Shown: positions 30,892 to 38,867 of the stretch, one piece after another
Numbering within the stretch: the stretch's first letter is position 1
How the letters are laid out: the number at the start of each line of letters is the position of its first letter
Assembly: GCA_903934295.1 (NCBI GenBank)
Contig: CAIZNI010000049.1
Location: 1 to 64,000, forward strand
Origin: an uncultured beta proteobacterium
GTDB lineage: Bacteria > Pseudomonadota > Gammaproteobacteria > Burkholderiales > Burkholderiaceae_E
Direction of reading: 5' to 3'
Length of the DNA stretch: 64,000 bases
The notes under the pieces: model-generated
The model's input: the letters and a program-made list of their open reading frames with translations, nothing else
Databases searched by the model: none
What the model was told of the DNA's origin: nothing
Translations under genes and position numbers: made by a program

Positions 30892-33758
30892 GGCGACCTC
30901 GCCTGAAGCAGCGCCGCGCGCAGCCGGTCGGGGGTGACCGGCACGCGGCCCATGCGCACGCCGGTGGCGTGATGAATCGCGTTCAGGATCGCCGGCGCGG
31001 TGGCCACCAGCGCCGGCTCGCCCACGCCCTTGGCACCGAAGGGCCCCAGCGGCTCCGGATCCTCGATCAGGTGCACGGTGATCGGCGGAATGTCGCCGGC
31101 GCTGGGGATCAGGTAGTCGTGCAGGTTGTCGGTGCGCCCGGGAAGGTATTCCTCCATCAGCGCCAGGCCCAGGCCCTGGGCGATGCCGCCGTGGATCTGC
31201 CCTTCCACCTGGGTCGGGTTGACCGCGCGCCCGACATCGTGGGCGGCGTGGATCGCCAGCACGCGCACCGTGCCCAGGTCGCGATCAACCTCGACCACCG
31301 CGAACTGGGCAGCGAAGCCATAGGTGGCGTAGGGCACGCCCTGACCGTTGGCGTCGAGCGCGACGGTGGGCGGATTGAAATAGCCGTCGCCTTGCGCGAC
31401 ATGGCCGCGCGCATCCAGCGGCAGGCCGGTCAGCGCGACACGGCGCTCGGCGCCGGCGGCGCGGCCGACGAGGACCGTGCCGTCCAGCCGCAACTGTGCG
31501 TCCTCGGGCAAGTCGAGCAGCGCCAGCAGGCGCGCGCGCAGCTCGAGCGCCGCGAGACGCGCGGCGTTGCCGGACACGAAGGTCTGGCGCGAGGCCGAAC
31601 TCTTGCCGGCGTCGGCGGTGAGATCGGTGTCCGGGCCCACCTGATCGATCAGCCCGACCGCCACGCCCAGGGCGTCGGCAGCAATCTGCGGCAGGATGGT
31701 GAAGGTGCCCTGGCCGATGTCGACCGCGCCGTTGTAGAGCACGAAGCGGCCGTCGGGGCGCAGGCCGATCGACATCGACGACGGGTTGGCAATCACCGTG
31801 TTGCCGATCCCGTACCACATGCAGGCCACGCCCGCGCCGCGCCGCCGCCCGCCGGGGGTGCGCTCCGGGGCCGACGCAGAAGCAGACGCGGCGGCTTCCA
31901 CACGGACCTGCTCGTCATTGAAGCGCTGCACCTCGCGCAGCGCCTGCTGCCAGCCGGGCCGCAGGGCGGTGAGGCATTCGCGCAGACCGACACTGGCTTG
32001 CAGCCGCTGCCCGGTCGGGGTGACGTCGCCCGCCCGCAAGGCCTGGCGCAGCCGGTACTCCAGCGGATCCTGCGCCGTCGCCCGCGCCGCCTGATCGATG
32101 AGTGTCTCGATCAGCAACGTGGACTGGGGCACGCCGAATCCGCGGAACGCGCCCGACACCGTGTTGTGGGTGTGCACCGCGCGGGTCAGCGCGCGCAGGT
32201 GGGGCACCCGGTAGGGGCCGCTGGCATGGATCGGCACGCGGTTGGCCACCGTCGGCCCCCAGGACGCATAGGCACCGGTGTTGAAATCGCCGCTGAAGTC
32301 ATAGGCCAGCAGGTCGCCTGTCGAATCGAGGGCCAGGCGCGCCTGCAGGCGGCTCGGATGCCGCTTGGTGGTCGAGGCCATGGATTCGCCGCGTTCGAAC
32401 ACGATGCGCGCCGCGCTGCCGAACTTGCGCGCCGCCGCCACCAGCAGCGGCTGGATCGAGAGATCGAGCTTGCCGCCGAAGCCGCCACCGACTTCGGAGG
32501 GCACGATGCGCACATCGGTCGGGACCAGATCGAACATGAACGCGATCTCGTCGCGGTCCATGTAGGGCGTCTGGGTGCAGCCGAACACGGTGACGCGCGC
32601 GCCCTGCCCTTCGCCGGCCGGGGTGAACGTCGCCCAGCCGGCCTCGGGTTCGAGATAGGCGTGCTCGACGTAGGCGGTCTCGAAGGTCGATTCATGCACG
32701 CGCGCGGGGTCGGCCTCGCGCAGGGCGGCCTCGACATCGCCGCGCACCACGCGGCCGCGACACAGCACATTGTCGGGCCAGCGCTCGTGGAGCACCGGCG
32801 CGCCGGGCGCCAGCGCCTGCGCCGGCTCCGCCACCGCGGGCTGCGGATCGTAGTGGATCGGCGCGAGCGCCGGATCGACCGCCTCGACCGCGGCGCGGGT
32901 GCCCGCCAGCACCAGCACCGCCTCGCCGGGCATGCGAACCCGCATCGGCGCGATCGCGGGCTGATCGCGCAGATCGGGGAAGATGGCGAAGCGGTTGTTG
33001 GGGATGTCGGCGGCGGTGACCACGCCGCGCAGCCCGTGGGCCGCCACGAAGGCGTCGAGATCGCCATGGCGAAAGGTCGCGCTGGCGTGCGGCGAGCGGA
33101 TCACCCGCAGCCACAGGGCGTCGTCGGGCGCCCGGTCGGCGCCGCACACCGCGGCGCCGGTGACCTTGGCCAGCGCGTCGCGGCGCGGCAGGCGGGCGCC
33201 GACGGCCGTGCCCGCCGCCGGGGCGGCGCAACTCACTGCGCGGGCGCCCTCGCCCGCCGCCACGCCCGCGGCGCCGGCCGCCAGGACTGCCTCGACAATC
33301 TTGCGATAGCCGGTGCAGCGGCACAGCACCCCGCCCAGACCGTCGAGCACCTGGTCCTCGGTCGGATCCGGATGGCGCGCGAGCGTGTCGGCCGCCGCCA
33401 TCAGCATGCCGGGTGTGCAGATGCCGCACTGAGCGGCGCCGTGATCGATGAAGGATTGCTGGAGCCGCGAGACTTGCGGCGCCGGCCCGGTCGCCGCCAG
33501 GCCTTCGACGGTGGTGACCGAAACGCCCTCGCACTGGCCGACCGCGACCAGGCACGAACAGACCTGCTCGCCATCGATCAGCACGGTGCAGGCCCCACAG
33601 TCACCGGCATTGCAGCCGATCTTGGTGCCGGTCAGGCCGAGTTCGTCGCGCAGCGCGTCGGCCAGCCGGGTCGCACCGCCCGCCAGCAGGCGCACCGGCT
33701 GCCCGTTGACCCGCAGCGCGGTTGCCCGGACGAGCGGCTGTGGGGGAGTGCCGGTCAT
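30888..33758 (-). CDS. Xanthine dehydrogenase family molybdenum hydroxylase, small-large subunit fusion
   Basis: A 956-residue protein. Residues 1-165 form the two-[2Fe-2S] subunit: ferredoxin-like cluster GCNAGDCGACTVLIDGEQVCSC (Cys49, 54, 57, 69) and helical cluster QCGICTPGM with CRCTGYRKI. The rest is the molybdopterin subunit with GGGFGGKLD, RGFGVPQ-type substrate loops and the catalytic Glu of GAKGVGEPAL. Fusion of the small and large subunits is less usual than separate genes. With the FAD subunit at 33814 it should hydroxylate an N-heterocycle next to the ring nitrogen; nicotinate to 6-hydroxynicotinate is the best-fitting reaction by operon context. Stop overlaps the next gene's start. 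Confidence 0.88.
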   Translation of the reverse strand: MTGTPPQPLVRATALRVNGQPVRLLAGGATRLADALRDELGLTGTKIGCNAGDCGACTVLIDGEQVCSCLVAVGQCEGVSVTTVEGLAATGPAPQVSRLQQSFIDHGAAQCGICTPGMLMAAADTLARHPDPTEDQVLDGLGGVLCRCTGYRKIVEAVLAAGAAGVAAGEGARAVSCAAPAAGTAVGARLPRRDALAKVTGAAVCGADRAPDDALWLRVIRSPHASATFRHGDLDAFVAAHGLRGVVTAADIPNNRFAIFPDLRDQPAIAPMRVRMPGEAVLVLAGTRAAVEAVDPALAPIHYDPQPAVAEPAQALAPGAPVLHERWPDNVLCRGRVVRGDVEAALREADPARVHESTFETAYVEHAYLEPEAGWATFTPAGEGQGARVTVFGCTQTPYMDRDEIAFMFDLVPTDVRIVPSEVGGGFGGKLDLSIQPLLVAAARKFGSAARIVFERGESMASTTKRHPSRLQARLALDSTGDLLAYDFSGDFNTGAYASWGPTVANRVPIHASGPYRVPHLRALTRAVHTHNTVSGAFRGFGVPQSTLLIETLIDQAARATAQDPLEYRLRQALRAGDVTPTGQRLQASVGLRECLTALRPGWQQALREVQRFNDEQVRVEAAASASASAPERTPGGRRRGAGVACMWYGIGNTVIANPSSMSIGLRPDGRFVLYNGAVDIGQGTFTILPQIAADALGVAVGLIDQVGPDTDLTADAGKSSASRQTFVSGNAARLAALELRARLLALLDLPEDAQLRLDGTVLVGRAAGAERRVALTGLPLDARGHVAQGDGYFNPPTVALDANGQGVPYATYGFAAQFAVVEVDRDLGTVRVLAIHAAHDVGRAVNPTQVEGQIHGGIAQGLGLALMEEYLPGRTDNLHDYLIPSAGDIPPITVHLIEDPEPLGPFGAKGVGEPALVATAPAILNAIHHATGVRMGRVPVTPDRLRAALLQARSP

Positions 33759-33813
33759 TCGAGCCCCCCGATCCGATTGACCGCCCCGGAGCGGTTGTCC
33801 ACCCCCGAGCGGT

Positions 33814-34716
33814 TCACGACAGGGCCTCGCGCGACAGGCCGGCGACTCCGCGGGCGATCAGGCTGCCCACCGCATCCAGGCGATAAGTGGCGGTGCCGCG
33901 GACATCGTCGATCGGCGAAAGGGGCGCGAGCGCCGCGGCGTCGATCAGCGCCCTCACCGAATCCGGATCCAGCGGCGCCAGTCGACCCATCAGCCGCTCC
34001 TCGAGCAGGGGCAGCCGGCGCGCCATCGGGCCGCAGGACCCGACCGCCAGGCGAATGCCGGTCACCCGGGCGTCGGCGCCCAGCTCCAGGGCGATCGCCA
34101 CCATCGCAATCGAGATCACCAGATAGCGGCGATGGCCGAGTTTCAGAAACGTCGACCGCGCCGTCGGCGCCGGCTCGGGCAATTCGATCGCGGTGAGCAG
34201 TTCATCGGGTTGCCGGGCGGTGCGCCGCGGCCCCAGGATGAACTGATCAAGCGCCAGCCAGCGCACGCCGCGATGGCTGGCCAGTTCGACACGAGCGTCC
34301 AGGGCGAGCAGCGCCGGCACGCCATCGGCCGCCGGCGACGCATGGCAGAGGTTGCCGCCCAGCGTGCCGCGGTTCTGGATCTGGACACCGCCCACCTCGC
34401 GGGCCGCCAGTTCAAGCGCACGCGCCCAGCCGGGCAGTGCGCCGCGGGCCAGCGCCGACCAGGTGGTGAGCGCGCCCAGGCGCAGCGCCGGTGCGGCGCC
34501 GGTCTCTGCCCCGACACGGGTGATGGCGCGCAACGGCGCCAGCGCGCTGATGTCGAGCATCGGCGAACCGGCTCGGTGCGAGGCCAGCGCGGGATAGAGG
34601 TCGGTGCCGCCGGCCAGCACGGTGACCGGCCCGAGCGCCAGCGTCGCCAGAGCGCCCTCGAGGCTCCCGGCGCGCTGGAAAGACTGCTGACAAGACCCCT
34701 GCGGCTGTGCCGTCAT
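33814..34716 (-). CDS. FAD-binding subunit of molybdenum hydroxylase (CoxM/NdhF-like)
   Basis: Flavin subunit of the hydroxylase encoded next to it, 300 residues, with AGGTDLYPAL (FAD-pyrophosphate motif) and NRGTLGGNLCHASPAADGVPALLAL, the two FAD motifs of the CoxM family. ATG 34716 is preceded by GGAG at seven bases; a GTG three bases upstream is an alternative. It is the first gene of the 14-kb operon and faces the ferredoxin gene across a 103-base divergent region. Confidence 0.9.
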   Translation of the reverse strand: MTAQPQGSCQQSFQRAGSLEGALATLALGPVTVLAGGTDLYPALASHRAGSPMLDISALAPLRAITRVGAETGAAPALRLGALTTWSALARGALPGWARALELAAREVGGVQIQNRGTLGGNLCHASPAADGVPALLALDARVELASHRGVRWLALDQFILGPRRTARQPDELLTAIELPEPAPTARSTFLKLGHRRYLVISIAMVAIALELGADARVTGIRLAVGSCGPMARRLPLLEERLMGRLAPLDPDSVRALIDAAALAPLSPIDDVRGTATYRLDAVGSLIARGVAGLSREALS

Positions 34717-34736
34717 CACTGCGCTCCGGCTCTGCT

Positions 34737-34756
34737 AATGAAGCAAATGCTTCATT
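34737..34756. promoter_or_regulatory. Palindromic operator-like site, AATGAAGC-N4-GCTTCATT
   Basis: A perfect inverted repeat with 8-bp arms and a 4-bp AAAT spacer, the only strong dyad in the 103-base region between the divergent hydroxylase operon and fdxA. It sits 21 bases upstream of the leftward start and 64 bases upstream of fdxA. Size and symmetry suit a dimeric repressor such as the TetR protein at the operon end. A tentative plus-strand -10 (TAGAAT, 34783-34788) lies downstream. Confidence 0.6.
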
Positions 34757-34819
34757 GCTGGTCGCTGCAAAGTACCTCGCGGTAGAATCACCGTCAACTC
34801 CTGTCCGTGGATTGCGAAC

Positions 34820-35143
34820 ATGCCTCACATCGTCACCGAATCCTGCATCCGCTGCCGATACACCGATTGCGTTGATGTCTGCCCCGTCGATTGTTTCCGC
34901 GTCGGCCCGAACATGCTGGTGATCGACCCCGATGAGTGCATCGACTGCGCGGTGTGCATCCCCGAATGCCCGGTCGATGCGATCAAGGCCGAGGAGGACA
35001 CGCCGGCCGACCAGATGAAATTCGTCGCGATCAACGCCGAACTGGCCAAGTTGTGGCCCAGCATCACCCGCACCAAGCCAGGCCTGCCCGACGCCGACGA
35101 CTGGAAAGACATCAAGGAAAAACTGCAGTTCCTGGAGCGCTGA
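34820..35143 (+). CDS. fdxA: 7Fe ferredoxin FdxA
   Basis: A 107-residue soluble ferredoxin of the 7Fe ([3Fe-4S]+[4Fe-4S]) type: MPHIVTESCIRCRYTDCVDVCPVDCF, then CIDCAVCIPECPVDAIKAEED, followed by the usual C-terminal extension WPSITRTKPGLPDADDWKDIKEKLQFLER. The stop and the next start share a base (TGATG), so it is coupled to the large flavoprotein. It is divergent from the hydroxylase/reductase operon and could be the electron donor for 6-hydroxynicotinate reduction; that is inference. Confidence 0.95.
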   Translation: MPHIVTESCIRCRYTDCVDVCPVDCFRVGPNMLVIDPDECIDCAVCIPECPVDAIKAEEDTPADQMKFVAINAELAKLWPSITRTKPGLPDADDWKDIKEKLQFLER

Positions 35144-38100
35144 TGGGGGACCTCGCCTTCGGACTCGGTTTTCAGGACCTGTACCGAAGCGAGGGACTGC
35201 AGCGCGTCGATGCCGCGTTCCTGGCGCGGCTGCGCGACCGCGATGCGGTGCTGGCCGACCGGCTGGTCGCGGCACGCATCGCTGCGGCTGCCGCTGCCGC
35301 TGCCGCTGCCGCTGCCAACAGCGCCGCCGATGCGGCCGCCGGCCCGCCAACCGACGCAGCGACCGCCGCCCGCGACGAAGCCGCACTGCTGGTGGCACTG
35401 GCCGCGCATCTGGACGCCTTCATCGGCGAGTTGTTCGGCATCGTCGAACCGCTGCGGGCGCTGCGCGCCGGTCACACCGAGCTCGCGCCACTGATCCGTG
35501 CCAAGTGGAAATTCGTCAAGCGGCGCGCCCTGCTCGGCTTCCCCGACATCGCGTCACTGGGCGACTTCGACCCCGACCCGGCGCTGACGACCCTCGAAGG
35601 CTGGCTGGGTCAGCCGTTCGATGAGCTCGTCTTTGCCCGCGCGCTGCAGCAGTGGCAGGCCGACGCGCAGGCCGACCGGCTGACGCTGGCCGCGCAGTAC
35701 TGCGCCTGGGCGGTTCGAACCGACGCCGGCCAGGCACGTCACGGCCACCAGGTGCTCTTTCGCCACCCCGTCAGCCTCGACCCGATGGCCCTGCTCGCCC
35801 ACGCCCGCACCGAGCGCGTCGAGTCGGTTCGCGTCACCACCATCGACACCCGCCGGCTGCGCCGACGCGAGGGCTTCGCGCTGACCGATGCCGGCACCTC
35901 CCTGGCCGGCGCCCTCGACCAGGCCAATTACTGCCTGTGGTGCCATCAGCAGGGCACCGATTCCTGCGCCAAAGGGCTGCGCGGCAAGCCCGATGCCCAG
36001 GGCCACGCCCCCCTGCGCCACGACGCCTTCGGCGCGGAACTGGCCGGCTGCCCGCTGGAGGAGCGCATCTCGGAGTTCCACCTGGTCAAGTCGCAGGGCC
36101 ATCCGGTCGCCGCGCTCGCGCTGATCACCATCGAGAACCCGATGGTGGCGGCCACCGGCCACCGGATCTGCAACGACTGCATGAAAGCCTGCATTTACCA
36201 GCAGCAGACGCCGGTGGACATCCCGCAGGCCGAGACCCGCACCCTCAAGGATGTGCTGGAACTGCCCTGGGGCTTCGAGATCTATTCCCTGCTCACCCGC
36301 TGGAATCCGCTGAACCTGCGCCGCCCGGTGCCGGCTCCGCCCAGCGGTCGCAAGGTGCTGGTGGTGGGCACCGGACCGGCCGGCTTCACCCTGGCGCACC
36401 ACCTGCTGAACGACGGTCATGACGTGTTCGCGGTCGACGGGCTGAAGATCGAGCCCCTGCCCGGCGCGCTGAGCGGGGTCGCGGCCAGCGGATCGCGGGT
36501 CGACTTCGAACCGATCGAAGACATCGACACCCTGCTCGAGCCGCTCGACGAGCGGGTGATGGCGGGCTTCGGCGGCGTGGCCGAATACGGCATCACCGTG
36601 CGCTGGGACAAGAATTTCCTGAAGATGATCCGGCTACTGCTCGAACGGCGCAGCGCCTTCGCGATGTGCGGCGGCGTGCGCTTCGGCGGCACCCTGGGGG
36701 TGGATGACGCCTTCGCGCTCGGGTTCGATCACATCGCGCTGGCCATGGGGGCCGGTCGTCCGACCACCCTGGACATCCCCAACGGACTGGCGCGCGGCGT
36801 GCGCACCGCCAGCGACTTCCTGATGGCGCTGCAACTGACCGGCGCGGCACGCGCCGACTCGCTGGCCAACATGCAGCTGCGCCTGCCGGTGGTGGTGATC
36901 GGCGGGGGACTGACCGCGATCGACACCGCCACCGAATCGCTCGCCTACTACCCGCTGCAGGTGGAGAAGTTCCTGCAGCGCCACCAGGCCCTGAGCGCGC
37001 TGCACGGCGAGGCGGCGGTTCGCCAGGGCTGGAGCGACGAGGACCGTGCGGTGGCCGACGAGTTCCTGGGCCACGCCTGCGCGATCCGCGCCGAGCGCGA
37101 GCGCGCGGCGCGGACCGGTGAGCCCGCCCGGATCACCGAACTGCTGCAGGGCTGGGGCGGGGTCACCATCGCCTATCGCCGACGCCTGATCGACAGCCCG
37201 GCCTACACGCTGAATCATGAAGAAGTCGAGCGGGCGCTCGAAGAAGGCATCCGCATCGCCGAGTGCCTGGCGCCGGCCGCCGTCGGCGTCGATGCCCTGG
37301 GCGCCGCGCAGTCCCTCACGCTGCGCCACCAGGTCCGCGATGACGCCGGCCACTGGCGCGAGGGCGGCGAGCTGAGCTGGCCGGCCCGATCGATCTTCAT
37401 CGCCGCCGGCACCCAGCCGAACACCGTGCTGGCCCGCGAAGACCCCCGTCACTTCGAACTCGACGGCCGGTATTTCCAGGCCATCGACGAGGCCGGCCGA
37501 CCGGTGCGCCCCGAGCGCGCCGGCGGGAAGCCGGCCCGCGCGCAGGTGCTGCTCGGCCGGATGGCCGACGGCCGGATGCTGTCCTTCTTCGGCGACCTGC
37601 ACCCGTCGTATGCCGGCAATGTGGTGAAAGCCATGGCGTCGGCCCGCCAGGGCCATCCGGTCATCTCGCGGCTGCTGGCCGCCCGCCCGCCGGCCAGTGC
37701 CGAGCCATTCGAGCGCTTCGCCGAGCGTCTGGGCGACCTGCTGCGCGCCACCGTGGTCCGGGTCGAACGACTGGCCCCCGACATCGTCGAGGTGGTGGTG
37801 CGCGCCCCACTGGCCGCGCGCCGCTTCCAGCCCGGCCAGTTCTACCGGCTGCAGAACTTCGAGGCGCTGGCGCCGCGCCGCGACATCGCCGGCCTGCCGA
37901 CGCGTCTGGCCATGGAAGGCCTGGCGATGACCGGCGCCTGGGTCGATCCGGCCCGCGGTCTGGTGTCGACCATCGTCCTGGAAATGGGCGGCTCGACCGA
38001 CCTGTGCGCCCGCCTGCAGCCCGGCGAACCGGTGGTGCTGATGGGCCCGACCGGCGCGCCCACCGAGATCGCGGCCGGTGAAACCGTGGTCCTGATCGGC

Positions 38101-38709
38101 GGCGGGCTGGGCAACGCGGTGCTGTTCTCGATCGGCGCCGCGCTGCGCGCCGCCGGTTCGCGGGTGCTCTACTTCGCCGGCTACCGCAAGCGGATCGACC
38201 GCTTCAAGGTCGAGCAGATCCAGGCGGCGGCCGATGTGGTGGTCTGGTGCTGCGACGAGGCACCCGGTTTCACGCCGGGTCGGCCCCAGGACCGCGCCTA
38301 CGCCGGCAATCCGATCGACGCGATGCTGGCGTGGGCGACCGGCGAACTGGGCCCGGTGCCGATCGCCCTGTCCGAGGCGCAGCGCCTGATCACCATCGGC
38401 TCCGACCGCCTGATGGCGGCGGTCACCGCGGCACGTCACCGCGTGCTCGCGCCCCATCTGATGGCCGGTCACCGGGCGCTGGGCTCGATCAACTCGCCCA
38501 TGCAGTGCATGCTCAAGGAAGTCTGCGGCCAGTGCCTGCAGGCCCGTGTCGATCCGGTGAGCGGCGTGCGCCGCTACGTCTTTACCTGCTTCGAACAGGA
38601 CCAGCCGCTCGACGAGGTGGATTTCCCGATGCTCGACCAGCGCCTGCGCCAGAACAGCCTGCAGGAGCGGCTCACCCGCGAATGGCTGCGCCATTGCCCG
38701 ACCGACTGA
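35143..38709 (+). CDS. Fused Nfn-like flavoprotein: GltD-type domain plus ferredoxin-NADP reductase-type domain
   Basis: The 1188-residue protein has an N-terminal helical part with a polyalanine stretch (residues 46-60), then Cys pairs Cys264/267/275 and Cys343/346/350 (CNDCMKAC) like the Fe-S region of glutamate-synthase beta/NfnL. A FAD-type Rossmann VVGTGPAGFTLAHH (about 409) and a second one VVIGGGLTAIDT (about 587) follow. From about 880 comes a ferredoxin-reductase fold (FQPGQFYRL, LIGGGLGNAVLF) ending in Cys1122, 1128, 1131, 1149, a [2Fe-2S] site of the PyrK/NfnS type, with the typical tail DEVDFPMLDQRL. It thus looks like NfnL and NfnS joined. The likely role is electron exchange between NAD(P)H and ferredoxin; bifurcation is only possible, not shown. 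Confidence 0.85.
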   Translation: MGDLAFGLGFQDLYRSEGLQRVDAAFLARLRDRDAVLADRLVAARIAAAAAAAAAAAANSAADAAAGPPTDAATAARDEAALLVALAAHLDAFIGELFGIVEPLRALRAGHTELAPLIRAKWKFVKRRALLGFPDIASLGDFDPDPALTTLEGWLGQPFDELVFARALQQWQADAQADRLTLAAQYCAWAVRTDAGQARHGHQVLFRHPVSLDPMALLAHARTERVESVRVTTIDTRRLRRREGFALTDAGTSLAGALDQANYCLWCHQQGTDSCAKGLRGKPDAQGHAPLRHDAFGAELAGCPLEERISEFHLVKSQGHPVAALALITIENPMVAATGHRICNDCMKACIYQQQTPVDIPQAETRTLKDVLELPWGFEIYSLLTRWNPLNLRRPVPAPPSGRKVLVVGTGPAGFTLAHHLLNDGHDVFAVDGLKIEPLPGALSGVAASGSRVDFEPIEDIDTLLEPLDERVMAGFGGVAEYGITVRWDKNFLKMIRLLLERRSAFAMCGGVRFGGTLGVDDAFALGFDHIALAMGAGRPTTLDIPNGLARGVRTASDFLMALQLTGAARADSLANMQLRLPVVVIGGGLTAIDTATESLAYYPLQVEKFLQRHQALSALHGEAAVRQGWSDEDRAVADEFLGHACAIRAERERAARTGEPARITELLQGWGGVTIAYRRRLIDSPAYTLNHEEVERALEEGIRIAECLAPAAVGVDALGAAQSLTLRHQVRDDAGHWREGGELSWPARSIFIAAGTQPNTVLAREDPRHFELDGRYFQAIDEAGRPVRPERAGGKPARAQVLLGRMADGRMLSFFGDLHPSYAGNVVKAMASARQGHPVISRLLAARPPASAEPFERFAERLGDLLRATVVRVERLAPDIVEVVVRAPLAARRFQPGQFYRLQNFEALAPRRDIAGLPTRLAMEGLAMTGAWVDPARGLVSTIVLEMGGSTDLCARLQPGEPVVLMGPTGAPTEIAAGETVVLIGGGLGNAVLFSIGAALRAAGSRVLYFAGYRKRIDRFKVEQIQAAADVVVWCCDEAPGFTPGRPQDRAYAGNPIDAMLAWATGELGPVPIALSEAQRLITIGSDRLMAAVTAARHRVLAPHLMAGHRALGSINSPMQCMLKEVCGQCLQARVDPVSGVRRYVFTCFEQDQPLDEVDFPMLDQRLRQNSLQERLTREWLRHCPTD
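35287..35316 (+). repeat. Hexanucleotide repeat (GCTGCC)5 in flavoprotein gene
   Basis: Five perfect GCTGCC units, preceded by one GCTGCG, encode an alanine run in a part of the protein before any recognised domain. It keeps frame on slippage and resembles the (CCCCTG)5 run at the start of the window. Confidence 0.85.
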
Positions 38710-38867
38710 CGAACGGCAGCCCGAACGGCAGCCAATGGGTGCCGACATTCGCGATACCGGCCCCTGCGCTGGTTGTGCGTTGCAGCATGGCCTCGTAAAC
38801 TAGCCGCCTGCGCCGAACACCTGTGTGCGCCGAATCCGCGCGCCGCCGGACCACTGGGAGTCGATTC

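Noticed and set aside
30969-34196. A 1075-codon open frame on the plus strand opposite the hydroxylase genes
   Set aside because: It is antisense to two clear genes, has Arg/Gln/His-rich composition typical of shadow frames in GC-rich DNA, and no motif.
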